Assembly (NCBI RefSeq): GCF_035593265.1
Contig: NZ_CP141614.1
Coordinates: forward strand, 2,480,001-2,544,000
DNA: 64,000 nt
Origin: Limnochorda sp. LNt
GTDB taxonomy: Bacteria > Bacillota > Limnochordia > Limnochordales > Geochordaceae
Reading direction: 5' to 3'
Positions 23,995-32,873 of this stretch are shown piece by piece. Under the pieces are notes generated by a model. It did no database searches and was not told where the DNA came from. It was given only the letters and a program-made list of their open reading frames with translations. The number at the start of each line of letters is the position of its first letter. Within the stretch, counting starts at the first letter, position 1. The position numbers and the translations under genes are program-made.

Positions 23995-24366
23995 ATGCAG
24001 CTCCCTCCATCGCGGCAGACGGTCATGGGCGCCTTCCGGGACCCCGACGGGGCCCGGCGCGCCGTGGAGGCGCTCCGGGCGGCCGGTCTCGAGACGGCCC
24101 AGCTCGACCGGATATCGCTCTACCCCGGGGACGATGGGGGTGCCTCGCCCCGTCCGCTGGCGGGCCGGATGGAGTCGCTGGCGGCGGCGACGCTGGGCAC
24201 GTCGGGAGGGGACACGGGAGCCGCCCTGGCCGCGCACCCGTCGGCCAGCGGGATGGCGGGCGGCCCTCGGGCGAGGCTGCGTCCCTACCTGGTCACCGCC
24301 GTCGTGCCCGACGAGCGAGCCGAGGAGGCGGCCCGCATCCTGCGCGAGCACGGGGGACTGGTCTGA
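23995..24366 (+). CDS. Small YflT-like (general stress 17M-type) domain protein
   Basis: 123 residues from the second ATG (23995), which has GGGAGG 9 nt upstream, against 3 nt for the ATG at 23989. The fold pattern is a ferredoxin-like repeat: VMGAFRDPDGARRAVEAL, then a beta strand (DRISLYPG), a Gly/Ala-rich variable middle (about 45-90), and YLVTAVVPDERAEEAARILREHG closing the domain. This resembles the YflT/general-stress-protein-17M domain, whose role is not known. It is divergent from the amidohydrolase, with less than 90 bases between the starts. A hairpin follows 30 bases after the stop. Confidence 0.55.
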   Translation: MQLPPSRQTVMGAFRDPDGARRAVEALRAAGLETAQLDRISLYPGDDGGASPRPLAGRMESLAAATLGTSGGDTGAALAAHPSASGMAGGPRARLRPYLVTAVVPDERAEEAARILREHGGLV

Positions 24367-24395
24367 CCGCCCGGCGTCCCGGGTCCCGCCAACGC

Positions 24396-24438
24396 AAGAG
24401 GGGCGTCGCCCCGCACCCCGGCGGGCGCCGCCCCTCTT
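24396..24438. terminator. Strong GC-rich hairpin between convergent genes
   Basis: AAGAGGGGCG (24396-24405) pairs perfectly with CGCCCCTCTT (24429-24438). It follows the YflT-like gene on the plus strand and the lysine-rich micro-ORF on the minus strand, so it may terminate both. Only short T-containing tails (TCTTCG, TCTTGCG) follow. Confidence 0.5.
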
Positions 24439-24483
24439 CGTCCCGACGACACGCCTGCTCGCACCCGGCCCCGCTGCCGGAGG

Positions 24484-24537
24484 CTACTTCTTCTTCTTGG
24501 AGTCCTTCTTGGCGGCCGCCTTCTTCTTCTCGGCCAT
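24484..24537 (-). CDS. Candidate 17-residue lysine-rich micropeptide
   Basis: Minus-strand ATG at 24537 reads M-A-E-K-K-K-A-A-A-K-K-D-S-K-K-K-K then TAG. An in-frame GTG two codons upstream (24543) is also possible. AGGAGG followed by GCGAG precedes the GTG by 5 nt and the ATG by 11 nt. Nine of 17 residues are Lys. The composition resembles the Ala/Lys tails of histone-like HU and H1-type proteins, but nothing else of such a gene is present. It lies about 130 bases downstream of trx on the same strand and a hairpin follows. It may be a real microprotein or a chance reading; proof needs expression data. Confidence 0.4.
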   Translation of the reverse strand: MAEKKKAAAKKDSKKKK

Positions 24538-24673
24538 GGCCACCTCGCCCTCCTCCCCGCCCCCTACTGGGCCATCCCGCAGCCCGGCAGGCCCTGGGCC
24601 CCTCGAGCGTGCACCCTGCCCATCTTGGAGGTGCTAATACGAGTGGCCTGCTCCTTCTCCTGCTGCGGCCCGG

Positions 24674-25018
24674 TCAGGCAGAGGCGCCGTCGAGGACCGT
24701 CTCGATCCTGCGCACCAGGGAGGAGCGGGGCTGCAGCCCCACGATGAACTCCACCGGCTCCCCCGCCTTGAAGAGCACCAGGGTGGGGATGCTCATGATC
24801 CCGTAGCGCGTAGCCAGGTCGGGGTGCTCGTCGACGTTGAGCTTGCCGACTTTGAGGCGGCCGGCGTACTCCTCGGCGATGGCGTCGACGATGGGCGCCA
24901 TCCGCAGGCACGGGCCGCACCAGGCGGCCCAGAAGTCGACGAGGACCGGGGTGTCGCTGCCCAGGACCTCCTGGTCCCAGTTGGCTTGTGTAAACGTGTG
25001 GACGTGCTCGCTGGCCAC
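24674..25018 (-). CDS. trxA: Thioredoxin
   Basis: 114 residues from the GTG at 25018, which has AGGAGG 7 nt upstream; the open frame to 25090 crosses the promoter and is not used. A cytoplasmic disulfide reductase: [19 protein letters not shown] with the active site WCGPC at 33-37, [25 protein letters not shown] with the cis-proline in SIPT, then a C-terminal helix. Length and order are standard for Trx1. It is expressed from its own promoter (25080-25109); no thioredoxin reductase gene is nearby. Confidence 0.92.
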   Translation of the reverse strand: MASEHVHTFTQANWDQEVLGSDTPVLVDFWAAWCGPCLRMAPIVDAIAEEYAGRLKVGKLNVDEHPDLATRYGIMSIPTLVLFKAGEPVEFIVGLQPRSSLVRRIETVLDGASA

Positions 25019-25079
25019 GGCCTCTCCTCCTCGGCGATGCTCCAGGCTGGCAACTTCGCGCCCCTTCACCGGCGGGCAT

Positions 25080-25109
25080 ATTCTAGTCATCCCCCTGCCG
25101 GGGTGTCAA
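25080..25109 (-). promoter_or_regulatory. Housekeeping promoter of trx
   Basis: Minus strand reads perfect TTGACA (complement of 25104-25109), 18 nt, TAGAAT (complement of 25080-25085). The transcript would start near 25073, leaving a leader of about 55 nt before the GTG at 25018. Confidence 0.75.
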
Positions 25110-25176
25110 ACGGCGCCGTCGGTGCATAGGCGCCGGGCCGGTGCGTCCACTTTATGGAAGGGGACAGAGAGCCCGG

Positions 25177-27108
25177 GTGGGAGACGTGCGACGGCTGGGG
25201 CGGTGGGTCGGACTCCCGATGGCGCTGGTGGCCGTGGTCCTGTCGTGGGACCTGGCCAGGGCCTGGTGGACCGTCCGCAGCTTCGAAGCCGAACGACCAC
25301 CCCAAGCGGCCACCATCTTCGACGTGCGGGGCGAGGTCATCGGCACCGTCGGCGCCCTGCATCGGTCCTTCGTACGCCTCGACCAGATCCCCGACCACCT
25401 GGTCGCCGCCCTCATCGCCACCGAGGACAGCCGCTTCTACCGCCACCCCGGCATCGACCCGTTGGGGCTGGCACGAGCCCTGTGGGTCAATGTCCAGGCC
25501 GGCACCATTGTGCAAGGCGGCAGTACCCTGACCCAGCAGCTGGCCCGTACCCTCTTCCTCACTCACGAGCGGACGTGGTGGCGCAAGCTGGACGAGGCCC
25601 TGCTGGCCCTCATGCTGGAGGCCCGCTATCCCAAGGAGCGCATCCTGGAGATCTACCTCAACCGCGTCTACTTCGGCGAGGGCGCGACGGGGATCGGCGC
25701 GGCGGCCGTGACTTACTTCGGCAAGCGCCCCCAGCAGCTGACCTTGGGCGAGAGCGCGCTGCTGGTGGGGATCTTGCGCTCGCCCTCCAATCTCTCCCCC
25801 TACCGCCACCCCGAGGCGAGCCTGGCCCGGCGGCGGGTCGTGCTGGGCCGGATGGTGGAGATGGGACTCGTCTCCCCCCGCCAGGCCGAGGAAGCAGCTG
25901 CCGAGCCCCTGCGCCTGGCGGGGGTACGGGGCGGCCCCGCGCCGTGGTACCTCGATTGGGTGGGCGCCCAGCTCGAGTCCCGATTCGGCACGGGACTGGC
26001 GCTGCACGCCGGCTTGCGCGTCCACACCGGCTTCGATCTGCGCATGCAACGGGCGGCGGTCCGGGCCCTGGGGCGGCATCAGGGCGCCATCGTGGCCATC
26101 GATCCCCGCACCGGCGACGTCAAGGCCATGGTCGGCGGGCGCGACTACCTGGAGAGCCAGTTCAACCGGGCGGTGGCCGCTCGCCGCCCGCCGGGCTCGG
26201 CCTTCAAGCCCTTCGTCTACGCCGCCGCGCTCGAGCAGGGGTGGCCCGTCAACACGCTGGTCCAGGACGTCCCCCACCGCTTCGGCAGCTACCAGCCTCG
26301 CAACTTCGGCGACCGCTACTGGGGTCCGGTCACGATGAAGCACGCCCTGGTCATGTCGCTCAACGCCGGGTCCGTATGGCTGGCCTCCCGCATCGGTATC
26401 GACCGGGCGCTGGCCCTGGCGCGGGCGCTCGGCATCACCTCGCTCACCCCCGCGGACCGCCACCTGGCGGCCACGCTGGGAGGCCTGCGGCTGGGCGTCA
26501 GCCCCCTGGAGATGGCCCAAGCCTTCGCGGCCTTCGCCAACGGAGGGATCCTGCGGCCGGCGCGCTCGTACGTGCGCATCGTGGACCGGGACGGCTACGT
26601 CTGGTACGAGGCGCCTCCCGACGAGGGGCGCCGGGTGCTGCGACCGGAGGTGGCGTACCTGATGACCCACATGCTGCGCGACGCCCTGGAGCGGGGCACG
26701 GGCCAACAGGCGCGGCTGGGCCGGCCCGCGGCCGGCAAGACCGGCACCAGCGATGGCCAGCGAAACGCCTGGTTCGTCGGCTACACGCCCCAGCTGGTAG
26801 CGGCCGTCTACATCGGCCACGACGACAACGCGCCCGTCGGCGGGACCGGCGGCGAGCTGGCGGCCCCCATCTGGAAGGCCTTCATGCAGGAGGCCCTGGC
26901 CGGCACCCCGCCCCTGGACTTCCCCGTGCCGGACGGCATCGTGACCGGCATCGCCGTCGACGTCTCGACGGGAGGACGGGCCGGGCCGCTCTGCCAGTGG
27001 GTAGAGGTCGACGCCTTCGTCGCGGGCACGGAGCCGCTGTGGGAGTCCCCGTGCGACGGCACCGCGGCGCCACAAGCCCCGGCCACCGGCCTCCAGGGCG
27101 GGGCCTGA
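25177..27108 (+). CDS. Class A penicillin-binding protein (PBP1a-type)
   Basis: About 643 residues if started at GTG 25177; the frame is open from GTG 25141 and the true start is not certain. A short inside tail and one anchor (about 10-28) precede a GT51 glycosyltransferase (ATEDSRFYRHPG with catalytic Glu83; GGSTLTQQLARTLFL at 114-128) and then a transpeptidase: SAFK with nucleophile Ser341, SLN 394-396, KTGTS 521-525. It polymerises lipid II and cross-links peptidoglycan outside the membrane. The tail ends soon after the transpeptidase, with a Cys pair (PLCQWVE and SPCDG) that could form a disulfide. It is divergent from trx and convergent with the next gene. Confidence 0.92.
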   Translation: MGDVRRLGRWVGLPMALVAVVLSWDLARAWWTVRSFEAERPPQAATIFDVRGEVIGTVGALHRSFVRLDQIPDHLVAALIATEDSRFYRHPGIDPLGLARALWVNVQAGTIVQGGSTLTQQLARTLFLTHERTWWRKLDEALLALMLEARYPKERILEIYLNRVYFGEGATGIGAAAVTYFGKRPQQLTLGESALLVGILRSPSNLSPYRHPEASLARRRVVLGRMVEMGLVSPRQAEEAAAEPLRLAGVRGGPAPWYLDWVGAQLESRFGTGLALHAGLRVHTGFDLRMQRAAVRALGRHQGAIVAIDPRTGDVKAMVGGRDYLESQFNRAVAARRPPGSAFKPFVYAAALEQGWPVNTLVQDVPHRFGSYQPRNFGDRYWGPVTMKHALVMSLNAGSVWLASRIGIDRALALARALGITSLTPADRHLAATLGGLRLGVSPLEMAQAFAAFANGGILRPARSYVRIVDRDGYVWYEAPPDEGRRVLRPEVAYLMTHMLRDALERGTGQQARLGRPAAGKTGTSDGQRNAWFVGYTPQLVAAVYIGHDDNAPVGGTGGELAAPIWKAFMQEALAGTPPLDFPVPDGIVTGIAVDVSTGGRAGPLCQWVEVDAFVAGTEPLWESPCDGTAAPQAPATGLQGGA

Positions 27109-27115
27109 GCCCGGC

Positions 27116-29248
27116 TCAGCGGGCCTGGTGCTCGATGTGAGCCGTGGCGGCCATCAGACCATCTCCCCCGCCACCGTCGGGCCGAGCCGACGGACGGAGC
27201 CGGAGCCGTGCCGTCGCGCCCCCCACCGCCAGGCGGTCCACCTCGACCTCGCCCAGCCAGGCGGGGATGCGGTCGCCAACCCGCAACTCGCCCGACAGGC
27301 CATCCACCTCGAGCCCGATGAGGGTGGCCAGCATGAGGAAGGGAGCGGCCGCGGCCCAGGCCTGCGGCGAGCAGGCGGTGGGATAGGGCACCGGCGGGCC
27401 ATCGGCGCGGTCGAAGCCGCAAAAGAGCTCCGGCAGACGCGCCCCCTCGAAGTGGTCGGCAGCATCCAGTAGACCGCGCAGGAGACGGGCCGCCTCGGCC
27501 AGCCGCCCGTAGCGCGCGAGGCCCGCCGCCACGATCGCCGTGTCGTGCGGCCAGACGGAGCCGTTGTGGTAGCTCATGGGGTTGTAGCGGGCCTGGCCCA
27601 TGGCCACCGTGCGCACCCCGTAGCCGGAGAAGAGCTCGGGCGCCATCAGACGTCGTACCACCGCGGCCAGGCGATGGGGTGGCACGATGCCGGCCCACAA
27701 CCCGTGGCCCGGGTTGGAGGTGACCACCGCGAGGGGCCGCCGGGCGCCGTCCAGGGCATGGGCGTAGTATCCCAACGCCTCCAGCCAGAAGAGCCGATCG
27801 AACCGGTCGGCCAGGGCCTCGGCCCGGGACGCCAGCGCCTCGGCCCGCTCCGGGCGTCCCAGCCGGAGGAGCAGCTCCGACAGGGACCGGTAGGCGCGGT
27901 AGGCGTAGACCTGGACCTCCACCGGGGCGATGGGCGGCTGGGCCAGTGTGCCGTCGGCGTGCCACGTCGAGTCCCACGAGTCCTTCCAGCCCTGGTTGTC
28001 GAGCCCGCCCCACGAGCGGCGCCGGTACTCGAGGAAGCCATCCCCGTCGAGGTCGCCGTAGCGCTCCATCCACTCGACGGCTCGAAGGACGGCCCCCTCG
28101 ATGGCCTCGAAGGTCTCCCGGTCTCCCGTGGTCCGCGTGTAGTCGGCCGCGAGCGCCACGAAGAGGGGGGTCGCGTCGACCGTCCCGTAGTAGGGCCGGT
28201 GCGGAATGAGCCCCAGCCGTGCCAGCTCGCCGAAGCGCACCTCGTGCAGGATCTTGCCGGGCTCGGCATCGGTCCAGTCGTCCATGGCGGCGGCCTGGTG
28301 TCGGGCCAGCGTGCGCAGCACGCCGCGCGCCAGCGCCGGTGCGAAGGGCAGGACGAAGTAGGCGGCCCAGAGGCTGTCACGGCCGAAGGGTGCGGCGAAC
28401 CACGGGATGCCCGCCACGGGGAAGGGGCCATCCCCGAAGTCGGAGACCAGGGCCCGCAGGTCCTCCGCTCCCCGTTGCAGCAAGCGGTGCAAGCGGGGCT
28501 CCGCGACCCGGATGGCGGCGGTCCGCTCCATCCACTCTCGGTAGGCAGCCGACAGCCGCTCCAGGGCTCGGTCGACCGCCCGCTCCAGCGGCTCGGCCGG
28601 GAGCGGCGGCGCCGTCTCTCCTTCGCGAGGCGCCAGCCAGACCGTCAGCTCCCGGCGCTCTCCCGAGCCCAGCGCCAGCGTCCACCGAGCCTCGAGCCGG
28701 CCCTCGGCGGGCTGCAGCTGGCACCCGGCGGAGCAGGCCACCGCCAGACGGCGGTGGACGCCGTCCTCCCCCTGGTAAGCCAGCCACCAGGCCGCGCCCG
28801 GCCCGGCCGTCTGCGGCGCCTGCAGGCGCCCGCCCTCACGAGGGGCCATCCCCCGGATGGCCATGATGTCGCGGAAGTCGGCCCCCACCCGCAATCGCAG
28901 CGTCAACGCCAGAGGCTCGTGGCCGTAGTTGGTCAGCCGGATGCGCTCGACCAGGGCCTCGCCCGTCACCACCAGGGTGCGCTCCACGGCCACCGAGTGG
29001 GCCGGCCGCGGGCGCGGGCCCCCGCTGCCAGCATTGGTCATGAAGATCCGGGCCGCGTAGGGAGCGACCGGTCCCGCATCGAGCACCGTCAGCGCCTCGC
29101 CGTCCTCCAGCTCGAGCCGGTACGTCGAGACGAAGCGGGTATCACGGGCGTACAGGCCGAAGGCGCCGCCCTCCGGGATCTCGCCGGATCTCGTCATCAC
29201 CACGAAGACATCCTGCTCCTTGAGGACCAGGCGAGCCGCCTCCCCCAC
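27116..29248 (-). CDS. Glycogen debranching enzyme-like / amylo-alpha-1,6-glucosidase family protein
   Basis: 710 residues from GTG 29248. The N-terminal beta domain (about 1-220) starts VLKEQDVFVVMTRSGEIPEG and GLYARDTRFVSTYRLELE, the GDE N-terminal pattern. The catalytic (alpha/alpha)6 barrel follows: GIPWFAAPFGRDSLWAAY, LGLIPHRPYYGTVDATPLFV, DGDGFLEYRRR, GWKDSWDS and SYHNGSVWPHDTAIVA. The acidic residues in GRDS, the WKDS segment and WPHD are the expected catalytic region. The family trims alpha-1,6 branches or acts on trehalose- and mannosylglycerate-type sugars; which substrate is not decidable here. No glycogen synthase or phosphorylase gene is nearby. The stop lies 7 bases from the convergent PBP stop. 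Confidence 0.82.
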   Translation of the reverse strand: MGEAARLVLKEQDVFVVMTRSGEIPEGGAFGLYARDTRFVSTYRLELEDGEALTVLDAGPVAPYAARIFMTNAGSGGPRPRPAHSVAVERTLVVTGEALVERIRLTNYGHEPLALTLRLRVGADFRDIMAIRGMAPREGGRLQAPQTAGPGAAWWLAYQGEDGVHRRLAVACSAGCQLQPAEGRLEARWTLALGSGERRELTVWLAPREGETAPPLPAEPLERAVDRALERLSAAYREWMERTAAIRVAEPRLHRLLQRGAEDLRALVSDFGDGPFPVAGIPWFAAPFGRDSLWAAYFVLPFAPALARGVLRTLARHQAAAMDDWTDAEPGKILHEVRFGELARLGLIPHRPYYGTVDATPLFVALAADYTRTTGDRETFEAIEGAVLRAVEWMERYGDLDGDGFLEYRRRSWGGLDNQGWKDSWDSTWHADGTLAQPPIAPVEVQVYAYRAYRSLSELLLRLGRPERAEALASRAEALADRFDRLFWLEALGYYAHALDGARRPLAVVTSNPGHGLWAGIVPPHRLAAVVRRLMAPELFSGYGVRTVAMGQARYNPMSYHNGSVWPHDTAIVAAGLARYGRLAEAARLLRGLLDAADHFEGARLPELFCGFDRADGPPVPYPTACSPQAWAAAAPFLMLATLIGLEVDGLSGELRVGDRIPAWLGEVEVDRLAVGGATARLRLRPSARPDGGGGDGLMAATAHIEHQAR

Positions 29249-29287
29249 GACCAGCCGTCCCCTCCCCTGGCGATGGCCTGGCGCGAC

Positions 29288-29327
29288 GCCGCCTGGCCCG
29301 GTGATCCACTCTCACCGGCCAGGCGGC
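29288..29327. terminator. Long GC hairpin downstream of rpsI
   Basis: GCCGCCTGGCCCGGTGA (29288-29304) pairs with TCACCGGCCAGGCGGC (29312-29327), a 16-bp stem with one bulged C and a 7-nt loop. A second hairpin, CCGCTCA/TGAGCGG (29360-29377), lies closer to rpsI. Both are in the 138-base gap after the long ribosomal block, where transcription should end before the debranching-enzyme gene. Neither has a T-run. Confidence 0.55.
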
Positions 29328-29386
29328 TCGTCGGCATACCTTCGGATGTCGAGTCAGGACCGCTCACCCGTGAGCGGGCCGACGCG

Positions 29387-29797
29387 TCAGCGCTTGGAGT
29401 ACTGCGGCGCCTTGCGGGCCTTCTTGAGGCCGTACTTGCGGCGCTCCTTCATCCGAGGGTCCCGCCGCAGGAGTCCCGCCGACTTGAGCGGCGACCGCCA
29501 CGAGGGATCGACAGCCTCCAGCGCACGGGCGAGCCCGTGGGCGATGGCGCCGGCCTGGCCCGACGTGCCACCCCCGCGCACGTTGGCGATGACGTCGAAG
29601 GCGCCGGCGGCCCCCACCACCTCCAGCGGGCGACGCACCAGCGTCAGCAGCGACGGATGGCCGCGGAAGTACTCCTGATAGTCCATACCGTTGATCAGGA
29701 TGCGTCCGCCACCCTGTACCAGCGAGACACGCGCCACCGACTCTTTGCGGCGGCCCGTGGCCAGCACGAGCGGGTTGGCGCCTACGACGACAGCCAA
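29387..29797 (-). CDS. rpsI: 30S ribosomal protein S9
   Basis: 136 residues from TTG 29797 with GAGGTG 8 nt upstream. S9 motifs: [43 protein letters not shown] and the C-terminal [16 protein letters not shown] whose last Lys-Arg tail reaches the P-site tRNA anticodon. It is the last gene of the ribosomal block, 11 bases after rplM, the usual pairing in Bacillota. An N-terminal stretch of about 8 residues precedes the core. Confidence 0.96.
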   Translation of the reverse strand: MAVVVGANPLVLATGRRKESVARVSLVQGGGRILINGMDYQEYFRGHPSLLTLVRRPLEVVGAAGAFDVIANVRGGGTSGQAGAIAHGLARALEAVDPSWRSPLKSAGLLRRDPRMKERRKYGLKKARKAPQYSKR

Positions 29798-29808
29798 CTG
29801 GCTTCACC

Positions 29809-30252
29809 TCACACGTCGAGCGGCTCGGGCTTCTGCGCTTGATGGGGGTGCTCCGGGCCGGCGTAGATCTTGAGCTTTTTGATCTGGCGGCGCCCCATCG
29901 GGTTGTGGGGCAGCATGCCCCAGACGGCCCGACGCAACACCTCTTGGGGCCGCCGAGCCAGAAGCTTGCGCAGCGGCTCCGTCTTGAGCCCGCCCGGATG
30001 GAGCGTGTGATGACGGTACACCTTCTGGTCCAGCTTCTTGCCCGTCACCCGCACCTTGTCGGCGTTGACCACCACGACGTAGTCGCCGTCGTCGACGTGC
30101 GGCGTGTAGGAGGGCTTGTGCTTGCCCCTCAGCACGGTGGCGATGCGGCTCGCGAGACGCCCCAGCACCTTGCCCTGCGCGTCGACCACGTACCAGCGGG
30201 GCCGGACATCTTGGGCCCTGAGCATCACGGTCCTGGCGGGATTGACCGGCAT
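29809..30252 (-). CDS. rplM: 50S ribosomal protein L13
   Basis: 147 residues from ATG 30252 (GGGGAT upstream; the frame is open to 30312 but the promoter at 30302-30331 excludes that start). L13 motifs: [42 protein letters not shown] and [22 protein letters not shown]. An early assembly protein of the large subunit. Transcribed from its own promoter lying inside truA as well as by read-through. Confidence 0.96.
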   Translation of the reverse strand: MPVNPARTVMLRAQDVRPRWYVVDAQGKVLGRLASRIATVLRGKHKPSYTPHVDDGDYVVVVNADKVRVTGKKLDQKVYRHHTLHPGGLKTEPLRKLLARRPQEVLRRAVWGMLPHNPMGRRQIKKLKIYAGPEHPHQAQKPEPLDV

Positions 30253-30269
30253 GACAGCTGCTATCCCCT

Positions 30270-31163
30270 CTAGCCGTCGTGGCCGCCGAGGCCACGGGGC
30301 CATTCTAGCCAAAGGCCCGCGAGCGTGTCAAGGATTCGCCCGCAGCCATCCAGCCCCGCCGGGGGAGGGCCGTAGTGGACATGGACCAGCACCAGCCCGG
30401 CCGGTGAGACCGTCTGGGCCACCATCCGCCGGCGGCCGGCGCGCTCGCCCGGCGACCCGGCCCGCCGGGACTCGTCCAGGGCGTCCAGCACGTCGCCGGC
30501 CTGCAGCCTCCCGCTGCCCACCGCCAGCATGGCACCGACCAGTCGCCGCACCATCCGGTACAGGAAGGCGTCGGCCTCGAAACAGATCCGCACCAGGCGT
30601 CCTCCAGCCATGGGCTCCGCGTCCACCCGGCAGTCGAAGAGAGTGCGGGCCGTGCTCCCCCCTGGCCGCGTCGGGCTGCCGAACGCGTCGAAGCGGTGCC
30701 GGCCGACCAGCTGGGCTGCCAGGCAGGACATGGCCGCCAGTTGCAGCGGCCCCGGCCACCACAGCGAGAAGCGCCCCAACAGCGCCGACGGCAGGGGGTG
30801 CTGGAGGACATGGTAGCAGTAGATACGGCTGGTGGCGTCCCGGCGCGCGTGAAAGCCCGGGTCGGCCTCCTGCGCCTCCACCACCCGCACGGCCGGCGGC
30901 AGGCGGTGGTTGAGCGCCTGGGCGATGCGCTCGGCGGGGACGGCCTGCGAGGTGCGAAAGTGCACCACCTGGCCCACGGCGTGCACCCCTGCGTCGGTGC
31001 GGCCCGCGCCCACCATGCGGACCGGGTGCCCCAGGAGTCGACGGCCCGCCTCCTCCAAAAGTCCCTGCACGGTGGGCTTGCTCGGGTCGCGCTGGCGCTG
31101 AAAGCCGTAAAGCCCTGTCCCGTCGTACTGCACCCGCAACCGGAGGGTGCGCGTCGCCCTCAA
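30270..31163 (-). CDS. truA: tRNA pseudouridine(38-40) synthase TruA
   Basis: 297 residues from a TTG at 31163 that overlaps the ecfT stop by four bases. TruA isomerises uridines 38, 39 and 40 of the tRNA anticodon stem. Motifs: [25 protein letters not shown] with catalytic Asp57, RIYCYHVL, and [19 protein letters not shown]. About 40 residues longer than typical TruA, the extra being a Gly/Leu-rich C-terminal tail ([18 protein letters not shown]). An alternative start could lie further in, but no better codon is seen before the core. Confidence 0.93.
   Translation of the reverse strand: MRATRTLRLRVQYDGTGLYGFQRQRDPSKPTVQGLLEEAGRRLLGHPVRMVGAGRTDAGVHAVGQVVHFRTSQAVPAERIAQALNHRLPPAVRVVEAQEADPGFHARRDATSRIYCYHVLQHPLPSALLGRFSLWWPGPLQLAAMSCLAAQLVGRHRFDAFGSPTRPGGSTARTLFDCRVDAEPMAGGRLVRICFEADAFLYRMVRRLVGAMLAVGSGRLQAGDVLDALDESRRAGSPGERAGRRRMVAQTVSPAGLVLVHVHYGPPPAGLDGCGRILDTLAGLWLEWPRGLGGHDG
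30302..30331 (-). promoter_or_regulatory. Housekeeping promoter of rplM-rpsI, inside truA
   Basis: Minus strand reads perfect TTGACA (complement of 30326-30331), 18 nt, TAGAAT (complement of 30302-30307). It lies within the last codons of truA and gives a leader of about 40 nt before the rplM ATG. Confidence 0.75.
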
Positions 31164-31954
31164 AGGACGGCCCCCACCCCCCCTGCCACGACCGCGAAGG
31201 CGACCAGCGTGGCCCAATCCCGTCGCCGCATCCGGAGCTGCCGGAGCCGGGTGCGTCCCTCTCCGCCCCGGTAGCACCGCGCTTCCATGGCCAGGGCTAG
31301 GTCGTCGGCTCGTCGGAAGGCGCTGACGAAGAGCGGCACCAGGAGCGGCACCAGCGCCCGGGCCCTCGCCCACAGCGAGCCCCGGTCGAAGGCAGCGCCC
31401 CGCGCCATCTGGGCCTTCATGATGCGCTCGGCCTCCTCCGCCAGGGTCGGCACGAAGCGCAAGGCGATGCTCATCATCATGGCCAGCTCGTGAGCGGGCA
31501 CCCCGACCCGGCGGAGCGGGGTCAGCAGGCGCTCGATGGCGTCGGTCAGGTCGATGGGACTGGTGGTGAGCGTCAGCAGCGAGGCCCCCGCCACCAGGAG
31601 CACCAGCCGAAGCCCCATCATGCCGGCTCGCTCGACGCCCTCCGCGGTCAGCCGTAGCGGCCCCCACTGCCACAGGGTGCGCCCCTCGGTCCAAAAGGCG
31701 TTGAGCACGGCGCTGATAGCGATGAGCACCACGATGGGACGCAGCCCCCGCAACACCCAGCGGGGAGAGAGGCGGCCCGCGACGAGCCCCAGGGCGACCA
31801 TCCCGGCGCCCACGCCGTAGCCCCACCAGGTCTCCACCACGAACATCAGGACGATGAAGCCGGTGACCAACCCGATCTTGGTGCGCGGGTCGAGCCGGTG
31901 GAGGAACGAGTCACCGGGGACGTACTGGCCGAGGGCGATCTCGCCGATGGCCAT
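31160..31954 (-). CDS. ecfT: ECF transporter transmembrane subunit EcfT
   Basis: 264 residues from ATG 31954 with AGGAGA 7 nt upstream. Several hydrophobic spans are followed by the coupling helices with the two Ala-Arg-type signatures, MARGAAF and EARCYRGG, that contact the EcfA ATPases; SFLHRLDPRTKIG is the family's N-terminal motif. EcfT joins EcfA1 and EcfA2 into the module shared by different substrate-binding S components for vitamins and metals. Its start lies 44 bases inside ecfA2 and its stop overlaps truA. Confidence 0.93.
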   Translation of the reverse strand: MAIGEIALGQYVPGDSFLHRLDPRTKIGLVTGFIVLMFVVETWWGYGVGAGMVALGLVAGRLSPRWVLRGLRPIVVLIAISAVLNAFWTEGRTLWQWGPLRLTAEGVERAGMMGLRLVLLVAGASLLTLTTSPIDLTDAIERLLTPLRRVGVPAHELAMMMSIALRFVPTLAEEAERIMKAQMARGAAFDRGSLWARARALVPLLVPLFVSAFRRADDLALAMEARCYRGGEGRTRLRQLRMRRRDWATLVAFAVVAGGVGAVL

Positions 31955-32873
31955 GGGCCCGTCTCCTCTCCTGGGACGGGGACGACGGCTCTGAGGCGGC
32001 ACGGCCGTCGACGGGGCCACGCGTCGCACGCCACCATCGCAGGATCTCCTCCGCCACCTCGCCGACACCGAGCCGGTCCAGCCGCACGTCGGCGCCGCGG
32101 TCGCGCAGGGCGTAGAGGACGCGCACCGTGGCCGGCACGTCGAGCCGGTGTCGCTGCAGCAGCGCACGATGCTGGGCGAAGAGCTCCCGCACCGGCGCGT
32201 CCGCGACCAGACGGCCCTCGCTCAGCACCAGCACGCGGCGCGCCACCTCGGCCAGGTCATCCATGTCGTGGGTGACCAGCAGCACGGTCATGCCCTCCCG
32301 GTTGAGACGCGCCAGCAACCGCAGCAGGTCGCGCCGTCCGCCCGGGTCCAGGCCAGCCGTCGGCTCGTCGAGGATCAGCTTGGAGCAGCCGAGGGCCAGC
32401 ACCCCGGCGATCGCGACACGGCGCCGTTGCCCGCCGGAGAGCTCGAAGGGCGAGCGTCTCGCCAGGGCCTCGACGTCGAGCCCCATCATGGCCATGGCCC
32501 GGCGCACCCGCCGGTCCACCTCGTCGGCATCGAGCCCCATCGAGCGTGGGCCGAAGGCGACGTCGTCGTAGACGGTCTCCTCGAAGAGCTGGTACTCGGG
32601 GTACTGGAAGACGAGCCCCACCGTCCGGCGCAGGCGCCGCATGTCGGTGCGCCGGTCGCCCACGTCGTGCCCGTCGACGAGGACCGTGCCCGGCCGGGGA
32701 CGGATGAGGCCGTTGAGATGCTGCACCAGCGTCGACTTGCCCGAACCGGTGGGCCCGATGAGCCCGACCGACTCGCCGTCCGCGATCTCGAAGCTCACGT
32801 CGTGCAGCGACGGGACGGCCATGGGGGTCCCCGGCATGTAGACGTGACTCAGGTGGCGGACGACGATGGGCAC
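31911..32873 (-). CDS. ecfA2: ECF transporter ATPase EcfA2
   Basis: 320 residues from GTG 32873, which lies inside the ecfA1 3' end (25-base overlap, GGAG upstream). ABC ATPase: Walker A GPTGSGKST (40-48), Q-loop VFQYPEYQLFEETV, signature ELSGGQRRRVAIAG, Walker B LILDEPTAGLDPGG, switch LVTHDMDD. The YPEYQLF Q-loop is typical of the EcfA group. A ~35-residue Arg/Ser-rich C-terminal tail overlaps the ecfT gene and is probably dispensable. Forms the ATPase heterodimer with EcfA1. Confidence 0.93.
   Translation of the reverse strand: MPIVVRHLSHVYMPGTPMAVPSLHDVSFEIADGESVGLIGPTGSGKSTLVQHLNGLIRPRPGTVLVDGHDVGDRRTDMRRLRRTVGLVFQYPEYQLFEETVYDDVAFGPRSMGLDADEVDRRVRRAMAMMGLDVEALARRSPFELSGGQRRRVAIAGVLALGCSKLILDEPTAGLDPGGRRDLLRLLARLNREGMTVLLVTHDMDDLAEVARRVLVLSEGRLVADAPVRELFAQHRALLQRHRLDVPATVRVLYALRDRGADVRLDRLGVGEVAEEILRWWRATRGPVDGRAASEPSSPSQERRRAHGHRRDRPRPVRPR

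Noticed and set aside
23912-24010. N-terminal extension of the amidohydrolase
   Set aside because: Arg/Ala-rich, overlaps the start of the divergent YflT-like gene and bypasses the AGGAGG before ATG 23911.
24564-24624. Short frame M-G-R-V-H-A-R... downstream of trx
   Set aside because: No ribosome site and no conserved pattern; part of a shadow frame of trx.
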